Below, piece after piece: positions 18,193-25,130 of a stretch of DNA of 64,000 nt. How positions within the stretch are numbered: position 1 is the first letter of the stretch; each line of letters opens with the position of its first letter. This DNA comes from an uncultured Oribacterium sp. (lineage in GTDB: Bacteria; Bacillota; Clostridia; Lachnospirales; Lachnospiraceae). The stretch lies in contig CAKQPT010000012.1 of assembly GCA_934270345.1 (NCBI GenBank), forward strand, positions 1 to 64,000. The letters are read 5' to 3'. The position numbers were made by a program, and so were the translations under genes. The notes under the pieces are model-generated. The model had not been told where the DNA came from, made no database searches, and was given only the letters and a program-made list of their open reading frames with translations.

Positions 18193-18714
18193 TCAGATCT
18201 CTGGCTTCTTCTCCGCGACGGAGGTATCGGCCCAGGGCTCGAAGTAGAGTCGGCTGTTTACGATTTTCTCTGTCATGTCCTTTCCAGGTGTTTCGTCATA
18301 ATGGGCATAGAGCTCGGATCGTTTCAGCATGGTGCGAAATCCCTCTACAAGCACTTCGACGGCCCGGTCGCGCTCAGACATGACCGGTAAGGCCAGATTC
18401 GCTGCAAAGAGTGTGTTGGCATCGACATTCAGCGCACGAAGGAGGCAGACCAGCTGATCCTGATTCGGGTGCTTTGGCGTGTTCTGGAACCTGCTTTTAT
18501 AGGCGTTTTCAAACTGTGAGATCATCGCGCTCGGAATACCGGTGATCGCCGAAAGATCCTCCTGCGTCAGATCCGCTTCGAGCCGAAGTCGCTTCAGGGT
18601 CTCTCCGAAGAGCCCCCAGTCGAAGTGATAATCCCGGTTGTTGTAGATCGGATCCTCTGTATAGACGATGTTTTTCTTATGCTTTGCACGAGGTGCAGTC
18701 TTTTTCCTAGCCAT
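18193..18714 (-). CDS. XRE family helix-turn-helix regulator
   Basis: 173 residues. A basic N-terminal tail (MARKKTAPRAKHKK) is followed by an HTH_3 domain at about residues 33-100 (LKRLRLEADLTQEDLSAITG, then IPSAMISQFENAYKSRF), and an uncharacterised helical C-terminus. Convergent with uvrA. Its upstream gap carries a repeated CGGTATAG motif at 18801 and 18822 that could be its operator. Confidence 0.75.
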   Translation of the reverse strand: MARKKTAPRAKHKKNIVYTEDPIYNNRDYHFDWGLFGETLKRLRLEADLTQEDLSAITGIPSAMISQFENAYKSRFQNTPKHPNQDQLVCLLRALNVDANTLFAANLALPVMSERDRAVEVLVEGFRTMLKRSELYAHYDETPGKDMTEKIVNSRLYFEPWADTSVAEKKPEI

Positions 18715-18800
18715 AGCGTACAGTACTCCTTGCTTCGAGTAATCATGATGCTTTCTATCAGAATTTTATAAGCTGTGTGCGGATAAAGTAACTTGCTGAG

Positions 18801-18829
18801 CGGTATAGAACTATAGCCGTGCGGTATAG
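18801..18829. promoter_or_regulatory. repeated CGGTATAG motif upstream of XRE gene
   Basis: CGGTATAG at 18801-18808 and 18822-18829, with the reverse-complement-like CTATAGCCG in between, gives an interrupted palindrome. Candidate operator in the 380-base gap between the XRE gene and ssrA; the rest of the gap shows only the ssrA promoter. Confidence 0.4.
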
Positions 18830-19003
18830 TTTACGGAGAAATTTCTATAGCAGAGAGCGAAAGAAAAGAAAGTAACTTTACGGCAGGACTATATACGGGT
18901 GGTCGTTCCGTTATGGCACATGATGAACTGGAGACGGAAGCATTGAACACGGATCCTGGACACGCTGAACTGTTAAATATCTGTGAAATCAACCAGCGGT
19001 TTA

Positions 19004-19032
19004 TTTACAAAACGGATACAATCCGATAGAAT
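19004..19032 (+). promoter_or_regulatory. ssrA promoter
   Basis: TTTACA at 19004-19009, 17-base spacer, TAGAAT at 19027-19032. This predicts a leader of about 60 bases removed from pre-tmRNA by RNase P. Confidence 0.6.
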
Positions 19033-19096
19033 GTGTTTGAAAGCGAGGAGAGCTCTACCGTTTTCCTTTGCTCGACGCACTTTGATAAGTGAATAT

Positions 19097-19439
19097 GGGC
19101 TAGTACCGGTTTCGACGGGGATGATGCAGCTTTAGAAGCTATCCGAAAGACAGTCGCGTTAAACTTCAAACCTAAATATAAACGCTAACAATAACGAATT
19201 AGCATACGCAGCCTAAGTGCTGTGTGGTCAGCCTTGATGCACTCACACATCGAGAATCTGGCCTCATCTATGTGAGAAACGACGTTAAGAGTTTCTCCTC
19301 TTAACGGGCGTATTTAGAGGATACCGGCCACCAAAGGACGTGCACATCCTTTGATGGTGGGGAATCTTTAAAGTGTACTACGATAGTAGAAGGAGAGGGA
19401 ATTCATTTTCGGACACGGGTTCGACTCCCGTCTGGTCCA
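19097..19439 (+). ncRNA. ssrA: tmRNA
   Basis: Rescues stalled ribosomes with SmpB. The tRNA-like ends pair: GGGCTAG with CTGGTCC (two wobble pairs), followed by discriminator A; the T-arm is CGGGTTCGACTCCCG, and the 5' part has the conserved GGTTTCGACGGGG. The tag frame GCT AAC AAT AAC GAA TTA GCA TAC GCA GCC TAA runs from 19184 to 19216 and encodes ANNNELAYAA. CCA is not encoded. It borders the prophage and is a common integrase target. Confidence 0.95.
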
Positions 19440-19532
19440 GTCTACAGTGCTTAAACGAACCGCATCAATTTGGTTCAGGAATGGCGATTTCCTGCTGGTT
19501 GTGCCGCTCTATGAGTACGATTTAGTCTAAAG

Positions 19533-19566
19533 AAAAAGGAGACGTGAAAACACGTCTCCTTTTTTG
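19533..19566 (+). terminator. strong terminator downstream of ssrA
   Basis: AAAAAGGAGACGTG pairs perfectly with CACGTCTCCTTTTT around AAAA. It lies about 95 bases past the tmRNA 3' end, so it either ends the ssrA transcript or was brought in by the prophage. Confidence 0.9.
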
Positions 19567-19665
19567 ATGCTCTAAACCGGAAGGATATTACGGACATGTG
19601 GAATAATCTTCCATTTTTCGCACAGGTTTTTAAATTGACTTTACACTGTACGAAAGGAGCGAAGC

Positions 19666-19908
19666 ATGATTAGGATTCTACTGTCCACGCGTCTCGGCGA
19701 AAGGCGCTGGACCCAAGCTGACCTTGCCCGTGCAACCGGTATCAGAGCAGCTACCATCAATGAACTGTACAACGAGCTGGTAGATCGGGTCAACCTCGAG
19801 CATCTCGACAGAATCTGCAGAGCCCTCGACTGTGAAGTCGGCGACCTGCTGCTGTATGAAGATGGTGATGGCAAGGCATTGCCGCCTAGGCCAAAAAAGA
19901 GGAAATAA
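19666..19908 (+). CDS. small XRE/Cro-like DNA-binding protein
   Basis: 80 residues, essentially one helix-turn-helix domain of the YozG/HTH_26 type (WTQADLARATGIRAATINEL ... LEHLDRICRALDCEVGDLLLYE) with a basic tail. GAAAGGAG precedes ATG. It sits between ssrA and hicAB and may be the leftmost prophage gene or a host gene. It has its own terminator. Confidence 0.75.
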   Translation: MIRILLSTRLGERRWTQADLARATGIRAATINELYNELVDRVNLEHLDRICRALDCEVGDLLLYEDGDGKALPPRPKKRK

Positions 19909-19939
19909 AAACCCTGGGGAATTATCCCCGGGGTTTTTT
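19908..19939 (+). terminator. terminator after Cro-like gene
   Basis: ACCCTGGGGA pairs with TCCCCGGGGT around ATTA, then TTTTT. Confidence 0.85.
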
Positions 19940-19970
19940 AATGTAGCATCATACGGCCACGCCTGACTTG

Positions 19971-20369
19971 TTAATTTACGTTCAATTGCGCTTTAAGCGC
20001 ATCCTGTAATACCTGTGAAAAATTAACGCCTGCGTTTGTCGCCATTTCGTTCAACCACTCCGGAATAGAGAGCGTTTTCTTCACAGATTTATTATTATTG
20101 CGCTTTTGATAAACCACAGTGTCGCACAGAATATTATTTACGAATGATCCGGCCGGCACTTTCAGACATTCGATATCTGTAGCTTTCGGCACTTCCTTGT
20201 TATCTCGTTCGTAATCATATAGTGTGAACGCCAATACATCCTCAGCCATATAGATGGCATCTGCTAAATCATCTCCGCAGGTTACGCACCCTTTGATATC
20301 TGGAAACTCAACAGAATATAAGCCGTCCTCCTCTTTTGTAAAAATTGCTGGATATACATACCTTGCCAT
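19971..20369 (-). CDS. hicB: HicB-type antitoxin
   Basis: 132 residues. N-terminal partly degraded RNase H-like HicB domain (YPAIFTKEEDGLYSVEFPDI, KGCVTCGDDLADAIYMAEDV) and C-terminal DNA-binding helices (LSIPEWLNEMATNAGVNFSQ). It neutralises the adjacent HicA toxin and represses their shared promoter. It lies 58 bases downstream of hicA in the same operon. Confidence 0.85.
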   Translation of the reverse strand: MARYVYPAIFTKEEDGLYSVEFPDIKGCVTCGDDLADAIYMAEDVLAFTLYDYERDNKEVPKATDIECLKVPAGSFVNNILCDTVVYQKRNNNKSVKKTLSIPEWLNEMATNAGVNFSQVLQDALKAQLNVN

Positions 20370-20427
20370 TCTCTACTCCTTTCAAATGATGAGGAACACA
20401 ATTATCAGATTCATATAGGCGAGGGCT

Positions 20428-20613
20428 TTATTTAAGCCCCGCCTGTTTTAAAATCGCATTTAATGTTCCTTTGGCAATCTCTTTTGACCTGTGCCGTGGA
20501 ACTCTGAAGTATTCATTGCTTATTGGGCTAAACCATTTATCATGTTCTGCACCGCTTTCAATCAACTTGCATCCTTTCGATTTTAATATCTTTATGAGTT
20601 CTGATGTTTTCAC
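20428..20613 (-). CDS. hicA: HicA-type mRNA interferase toxin
   Basis: 61 residues with the dsRBD-like HicA fold: LIKILKSKGCKLIESGAEHD, KWFSPISNEYFRVPRHRSKE, then the helix GTLNAILKQAGL. The histidine in GAEHDKW occupies the catalytic position. It cleaves mRNA unless bound by HicB. GGAGG upstream of ATG. Near the prophage end, it would act as an addiction or phage-defence module. Confidence 0.85.
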   Translation of the reverse strand: MKTSELIKILKSKGCKLIESGAEHDKWFSPISNEYFRVPRHRSKEIAKGTLNAILKQAGLK

Positions 20614-20651
20614 TGTGTTCCCTCCTTCCCTTAACTTATGTATATATTATA

Positions 20652-20700
20652 ATACGTATTAATACGTATGTCAATATAATAATACATAATTTTACGTATT
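20652..20700. promoter_or_regulatory. hicAB operator palindromes
   Basis: ATACGTATTAATACGTAT at 20652-20669 is a perfect 18-bp palindrome built from two TACGTA units; a third TACGTATT lies at 20693. The array sits upstream of hicA, where HicB would bind. Confidence 0.65.
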
Positions 20701-20783
20701 AAAAGAGTGAGTGTATGCATCAAAAAAGCCCCACCTTTTATAGGCAGGGCAAAATTTTAACCACTAATTAAGTTGGCCGTTTT

Positions 20784-20957
20784 TCATTTATCCATTGCTT
20801 CATTTATGAGCCTGTTGATGAACCCATTCACAGACTCTCCATTTTTCTCTGCAAATGTCCGGATCTCTTCCTTCTTTCCTTTCGGCACCACCAGAGTGAT
20901 TCTGTCATAAGCTTTCGCATTGTACTTATTCTGAGCGCGTGTTGCTGATGTACCCAT
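20784..20957 (-). CDS. Arc-like ribbon-helix-helix DNA-binding protein
   Basis: 57 residues. The sequence NAKAYDRITLVVPKGKKEEI gives the DNA-binding strand, followed by two helices (RTFAEKNGESVNGFINRLIN). GGAGGTGT precedes ATG. It is divergent from the amidoligase operon, and palindromes fill the gap between, so it probably represses both itself and that operon. Confidence 0.8.
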   Translation of the reverse strand: MGTSATRAQNKYNAKAYDRITLVVPKGKKEEIRTFAEKNGESVNGFINRLINEAMDK

Positions 20958-20980
20958 ATCACACCTCCTATTTCATCCGT

Positions 20981-21090
20981 ATAGTACTATATCCAATATA
21001 GTTGCACAACTACAAAATATTCACAAACATTCGTGCTTCCATTTGTGAATGGTCACAGTTGTATATAGTTACACAATTATATACTATAAA
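20981..21090. promoter_or_regulatory. divergent operator/promoter region of RHH gene and amidoligase
   Basis: Contains the perfect palindrome ATAGTACTAT (20981), GTTG-CA-CAAC (21001), TCACAAA/TTTGTGA (21021, 21042) and GTATATA/TATATAC (21061, 21078), then a TATACT -10-like element (21080) before the amidoligase gene. The ribbon-helix-helix protein is the likely ligand. Confidence 0.55.
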
Positions 21091-21150
21091 GACACAACAA
21101 AGAACGAGCTGCTACCAACAGCGTGAAGCAAATACGAAAGGATACATACC

Positions 21151-22089
21151 ATGAAGAGAATTGAAGATCAGAGATTCGGAGTTGAAATTGAGCTGACAGG
21201 AATCACCAGAAAGAACGCCTCCAACATTATCGCCAAGCACTTCGGCACCATGAACAACCATGACGGCGGAAGCTACGACAAGTGGACAGCCACTGACAGA
21301 TTCGGTCGCAAGTGGCAGTGCATGTCGGATGGATCCATCCACTGCACACGTAAGGTCGCTGGATGCCAGGTGGCCACCGCATCATCCGAGTACTCCTGCG
21401 AGGTGGTCACACCGATTCTCAGATACCAGGATATGGATGACCTGCAGGAAGTCATCCGCAAGCTCCGGAAGGCCGGCGCCGTTGCGAACACATCCACCGG
21501 AATCCACGTTCACGTTGATGCCGATGACGCCACACCGGAGAGCCTCACGAGACTCATGACCTTCGCGATCGGCAGACAGGACCTCTTCTACGAGGCACTC
21601 GAGATCGGATCAAGAGCGAATCGCTGGTGCCAGAAGATGGACCGTCGTCTGATGGCTGCCATGCAGAATACCGAGATCGAGACCATGGATGAAATGAAGC
21701 GGATCTACTACAGCTCAGTAAATGGTGGCTATGATGAAGGAATCTCCACTCGTCACTACTGCACAGCACGTTACCGTGGAATCAACCTGCACAGCTTCTT
21801 CACTGGTAAGGGAATCGAGTTCAGACTTTTCAACGGAACCACCCACGCCGGAAAAATCAAGAGCTACGTCCAGTTCTGCCTCGCAATGTACACATGGTCG
21901 ATCAACTGCGAGAGCGACCCGAAGAAGCTCTACTTCAAGAAGATCACTCACCTCACCGGTGAGCAGAAAGCAAAGCTCATGCGGAACATGATGAAGAACC
22001 GCCTCGGTATGAAGGGGCCAGAGTTCAAGACCGCGAGAACTCTACTGAGTGAGACATTCCCAACCGGAGCACAGGCCACAGTAGCATAA
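21151..22089 (+). CDS. putative amidoligase enzyme
   Basis: 312 residues. Matches the amidoligase (glutamine synthetase-like COOH-NH2 ligase) family: it opens with RFGVEIELTGITR (the metal/ATP-binding Glu pair), continues with EVVTPILRYQDMDDLQEVIR and TGIHVHVDADDATPESLTRL, and has the arginine-bearing RYRGINLHSFFTGKGIEFRLF. Family members are thought to join amino groups to carboxylates, making isopeptide or peptide tags. It is on the opposite strand to the phage late genes and next to a gamma-glutamylcyclotransferase, a pairing known for this family. Confidence 0.85.
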   Translation: MKRIEDQRFGVEIELTGITRKNASNIIAKHFGTMNNHDGGSYDKWTATDRFGRKWQCMSDGSIHCTRKVAGCQVATASSEYSCEVVTPILRYQDMDDLQEVIRKLRKAGAVANTSTGIHVHVDADDATPESLTRLMTFAIGRQDLFYEALEIGSRANRWCQKMDRRLMAAMQNTEIETMDEMKRIYYSSVNGGYDEGISTRHYCTARYRGINLHSFFTGKGIEFRLFNGTTHAGKIKSYVQFCLAMYTWSINCESDPKKLYFKKITHLTGEQKAKLMRNMMKNRLGMKGPEFKTARTLLSETFPTGAQATVA

Positions 22090-22135
22090 ACCACATCGCT
22101 GAGGTAACGGCATGACGGCCAGAAAGGATTTGATT

Positions 22136-22576
22136 ATGGAATATTACATCGCATATGGTTCGAACCTAAATGTCGAGCAGATGAAGCTCCGTTGCCCAGG
22201 TGCCAAGGTTTACAAAATGGCGCTTATGAACGGATGGAAGCTCACGTTCAGACGGACCTATCTCAATATCGAGCCTGATGCAAACTCGTCCGTCGATGTC
22301 GTGATATGGACGATTACGAAGCAGGATGAACTGAACCTTGACCGGTACGAGGGATATCCGAGGCTCTATGATAAAGAGTATTTCGCATTCCCTGCCGACG
22401 GCAAAATCATGACCGCTATGGTTTACAGGATGGACCCTGTCCGGTTCCCAATCGAACCACCGAGGCCAGACTACCTCCACACTGTTGCTGATGGATACAG
22501 AACATTCAGATACAATGTGAGTAAGCTCGTAGATATCGCGAAGCAATCCGGTTATGATGGACCGGATACGGTCTGA
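22136..22576 (+). CDS. gamma-glutamylcyclotransferase-like protein (AIG2/GGCT fold)
   Basis: 146 residues. YYIAYGSNLNVEQMKLRCPG is the substrate-binding loop of the GGCT fold, and Glu in LDRYEGYPRLYDKEY is at the catalytic position. Such enzymes release gamma-glutamyl amines as 5-oxoproline, so this one could trim or undo bonds formed by the amidoligase 46 bases upstream. ATG 22136 with GAAAGGAT is preferred over ATG 22112. Confidence 0.85.
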   Translation: MEYYIAYGSNLNVEQMKLRCPGAKVYKMALMNGWKLTFRRTYLNIEPDANSSVDVVIWTITKQDELNLDRYEGYPRLYDKEYFAFPADGKIMTAMVYRMDPVRFPIEPPRPDYLHTVADGYRTFRYNVSKLVDIAKQSGYDGPDTV

Positions 22577-22637
22577 GGCTCAACGTGGGCTCATCACAGC
22601 CACTCTAACAGTTTCGAGCATCAACCTATACCCAACT

Positions 22638-22673
22638 AAAAAAAGACGCCCACAGGTCAAATGTGAGCGTCTT
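22638..22673 (-). terminator. terminator of the DGR/late operon
   Basis: On the minus strand AAGACGCTCACA pairs with TGTGGGCGTCTT (one mismatch), followed by seven T. It ends leftward transcription of the phage late region. Confidence 0.8.
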
Positions 22674-22716
22674 GGCTAAAAAATATTTAAGGAAGGCGAA
22701 TTAAATGAGAAAGTGG

Positions 22717-22737
22717 TTGTTTCCAAAACGGAAACAA
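22717..22737. repeat. short perfect inverted repeat
   Basis: TTGTTTCC and GGAAACAA around AAAAC. It lies just past the last minus-strand gene, between it and the terminator. On the plus strand it is inside a 14-codon frame from ATG 22705 with AAGGAAGG upstream, which I do not count as a gene. Confidence 0.5.
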
Positions 22738-22761
22738 GTGCAAGTCTGAATAAGCCAAGCC

Positions 22762-23157
22762 CTATTTTTCTGCCCACTCACCCTTGTTCTTGAGTTCGTG
22801 GTAGGTTTCCTTGATATGAGCGATGGAGTCGGTGGCCACTGAGTTGATGTAGCCTTTATGCTTTTTGCAGAACTTCTCATACTTGTCACAATCAATCAGA
22901 GTCGAATCCCACAGGTCCTTCCGGTGATGGACATTGTTCATGAGCTCATCATCAAACCGGAGAATGCGAGTTCTCCTGGCATCCATGAGTTCCTCCCAGA
23001 TGTCTGATATTCCGATGAATTTTCGGATGAGCTGTCCGAATGCATGCCATGGATTCAGCCTTATCGGCGATATCTCCACGAGGCTCATGCAGATGACGAC
23101 CAGCAGGAGCAGGTAGTTTGTGTCCGGTAACGAATCGAGAAGTTCTTTCAGCGTCAT
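22762..23157 (-). CDS. phage single-helix membrane protein, last gene of DGR operon
   Basis: 131 residues: short N-terminus, one membrane helix (NYLLLLVVICMSLVEISPI), then a charged cytoplasmic helical domain (WEELMDARRTRILRFDDELM; HHRKDLWDSTLIDCDKYEKF). ATG 23157 has GGAG upstream. It lies 41 bases downstream of the reverse transcriptase gene, so it is transcribed with it. Not recognised as a known DGR accessory; a membrane or lysis-related phage protein is equally possible. Confidence 0.65.
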   Translation of the reverse strand: MTLKELLDSLPDTNYLLLLVVICMSLVEISPIRLNPWHAFGQLIRKFIGISDIWEELMDARRTRILRFDDELMNNVHHRKDLWDSTLIDCDKYEKFCKKHKGYINSVATDSIAHIKETYHELKNKGEWAEK

Positions 23158-23198
23158 GATTTTTTCTCCATTAAAAAATACGGCCGACGGGCCGTATA

Positions 23199-24296
23199 TC
23201 AGAAACATGCATCATCTACTAGTTCTTTATCGTGGCTCAGCACGAATGTGTCGAGAACCTTCTCGACAAGTTGTGGGCTATCGAGGTGCTTCATCAGACC
23301 GAGGTAGCTCATAATCACGCTGTTGCAATACTCAAAATCGAGATCACCGGAACAATAGTGCTCCATCACGAACCGGAGGTGCCGTTTCATCTGCAGTGAT
23401 GTCTGCCGGCGAAGTTCTATTTTCTCCGGACAGATTTTTCGGCCGACGAACTCAACCTTCGCGCCGTTCGGTATGACGGCAGTCTTCTGGTTGAGCTGAA
23501 GACCGAGCTCTGTCTGCAGATAGTCGTCGATCGCGTCGATGGCCTCCCATGTTTCCGCTTTCGATTTGCACAGGATGATCATGTCATCCATGTTTCGAAT
23601 GTAGAACGGAACACGGAGCTCACGTTTGATGAAATGGTCGAGCGGAGTCAGAACGACATTCGCGGTCATCTGAGAAATGAGGCTTCCGGCCTGCATTCCG
23701 ATGCCGGCAACCATCTCGGCGTGCGTGATGTCTGTGCAATCGGCCGGCAGGCCAAACGGCCTCCCGTCGCATCGGATCGCAGTCTCGAGGAACCACATCA
23801 TGGCCTCGTCATTGAGTGGCTTTTCCAGTTCTCTGAACTGGACTTCGTATGGTATACGGAAAAAGAATTTCAGAATGTCGAGCTTGCCGACGTACCAGTC
23901 GCCGTCGTTCGCGCAGATCTGCATCCAATGCTGCAGCTGGTTCACGGCTTTGACCGTGCCTTTTCCTGGCACCGAACCATACGAGTGCTCGTAGAATGAT
24001 TTTGAATAGATTGGCCATAGCTGCAGATATGCAGCACAGTTCAGAACTCTATCAGCGAATGGCTGAGCGTGAATCAGCCGAAGCTTTGGAAAATACTCAT
24101 AGAACGGAGATGGAGGGCCGGGCTTGTACATCCTCCACAGAAGACGGTTCACATCATTTATGATGTTCTCCTCGAGGTTATCGGAATACAAAAGCACACC
24201 ATCCTTATAGCGCTTGTTACGAGACGCCATAACGAAGCCGTCGTAGATATTTTCAAACGTCGCGAAACGTTCGAACACACCAGAGTGTTTTTCCAT
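23199..24296 (-). CDS. DGR reverse transcriptase
   Basis: 365 residues. RT motifs in order: PKLRLIHAQPFADRVLNCAA (motif 1), NDGDWYVGKLDILKFFFRIP (motif 3, catalytic Asp), IGMQAGSLISQMTANVVLTP (motif 4, the GxxxSQ form typical of diversity-generating elements), YIRNMDDMIIL (motif 5, catalytic DD) and the QLNQKTAVIPN and VEFVGRKI motifs 6-7. It copies the TR RNA with errors at adenines to supply the variable repeat. There is no nuclease or maturase domain. The TR ends 175 bases upstream. Unusually, YxDD reads NMDD. Confidence 0.95.
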   Translation of the reverse strand: MEKHSGVFERFATFENIYDGFVMASRNKRYKDGVLLYSDNLEENIINDVNRLLWRMYKPGPPSPFYEYFPKLRLIHAQPFADRVLNCAAYLQLWPIYSKSFYEHSYGSVPGKGTVKAVNQLQHWMQICANDGDWYVGKLDILKFFFRIPYEVQFRELEKPLNDEAMMWFLETAIRCDGRPFGLPADCTDITHAEMVAGIGMQAGSLISQMTANVVLTPLDHFIKRELRVPFYIRNMDDMIILCKSKAETWEAIDAIDDYLQTELGLQLNQKTAVIPNGAKVEFVGRKICPEKIELRRQTSLQMKRHLRFVMEHYCSGDLDFEYCNSVIMSYLGLMKHLDSPQLVEKVLDTFVLSHDKELVDDACF

Positions 24297-24470
24297 ATTC
24301 CATTCCCCCTCAAAGCTGCTATCTCGCGAGTGCCATGCCGATCGGCTGGGACACTGGCTTACACAGATCTATTTGCCGTCCATACTTAGAACGAAGAGAC
24401 AGACCCCTTATCCATCCTCTGTACTGGAGGCACAGCCGTAACCATGCCACTTCTGACTATAAGGATAAGC

Positions 24471-24577
24471 GCGCGGAAACCGATGTTCACGTTCGAGTTC
24501 GAACGAGGGTTGTTGCCGTTGAACGACGGGAGGCCGTTGTCGGCGTTCCTGTAGTTGCCACCACGGTAGAAAGAGCG
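24471..24577 (-). repeat. DGR template repeat (TR)
   Basis: Non-coding copy of the 3' end of the target gene, lying between avd and the RT gene. Aligned to the VR at 25159-25265 without gaps, it differs at 11 of 107 positions; every difference is an A in the minus-strand TR (23 A in total). Read in the target frame it would give N at six of the nine changed codons or Y, R, D, I, the AAY-rich pattern of DGR templates. The 3' end CGGTTTCCGCGC is invariant and matches the expected initiation-of-homing segment. Confidence 0.95.
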
Positions 24578-24584
24578 ATGCGGT

Positions 24585-24956
24585 CTATCCCCTATGCTGA
24601 TGGGGCTGATCATTGACGGTCTTTATCCACCCACCTAACATCTTTCCAATTTCGACCACCTTGCCGCTCCATACCTCATAGGTATGGATGCTGATGAACT
24701 GCAGATTATATGACATGCGGATGAACCGGCGGAGCTTGGCCACCGTGATATCCATCTCCTGCAGCGTGGTCTTTTTGGTGTACTTTTTCTCAGCGGCGAT
24801 GCAGAGAGACAGGAGTGTGTACTCCATGTCTTTGATGTCGGCCACCAGAGAAAATCGTTCGGATTTTGGGAAATTCCTAAAGGCGATTAACGAATATTCG
24901 ATTAGGTCACATATCTTTTGGTCTAGTAAAAGTGTGCTTTTGTCGTCATCGTTCAT
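24585..24956 (-). CDS. avd: DGR accessory variability determinant (Avd) protein
   Basis: 123 residues, almost all helix, as in the four-helix bundle of Avd proteins that form a pentamer and bind RT and TR RNA. Characteristic segments are LIEYSLIAFRNFPKSERFSL, LSLCIAAEKKYTKKTTLQEM and the C-terminal ISIHTYEVWSGKVVEIGKML followed by GGWIK. It ends 8 bases before the TR, the standard VR-avd-TR-RT order. AAGGGG precedes ATG. Confidence 0.9.
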   Translation of the reverse strand: MNDDDKSTLLLDQKICDLIEYSLIAFRNFPKSERFSLVADIKDMEYTLLSLCIAAEKKYTKKTTLQEMDITVAKLRRFIRMSYNLQFISIHTYEVWSGKVVEIGKMLGGWIKTVNDQPHQHRG

Positions 24957-25058
24957 ACCCCTTTAAAACCCCCTCCGAGTGGCACGAGTTTACACCACAG
25001 AGAGAGGGTTTGGAGGAAAATGGAATAAAATTACGGATTTCGTAATTTTGATTTTTTA

Positions 25059-25088
25059 AAAAATCGCGTCTCCGCCTTACGGCGGAGA
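25059..25088 (-). terminator. terminator between target gene and avd
   Basis: Minus-strand TCTCCGCC pairs with GGCGGAGA around GTAA, then a T6 run after CGCGA. A further perfect 9-bp inverted repeat (AAAATTACG/CGTAATTTT) lies at 25027-25049. Confidence 0.7.
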
Positions 25089-25098
25089 GATGGGGACC

Positions 25099-25116
25099 GC
25101 ATCCCTATCGGGATGC
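25099..25116 (-). promoter_or_regulatory. DGR target-site hairpin
   Basis: GCATCCC and GGGATGC form a perfect 7-bp stem with a 4-base loop reading GATA on the coding strand, 14 bases past the target gene stop and about 40 bases past the VR. In the Bordetella phage DGR such a GC-rich hairpin or cruciform with a four-base GRNA loop marks the site for retrohoming. Confidence 0.75.
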
Positions 25117-25130
25117 TTCCAGTGAATCAG

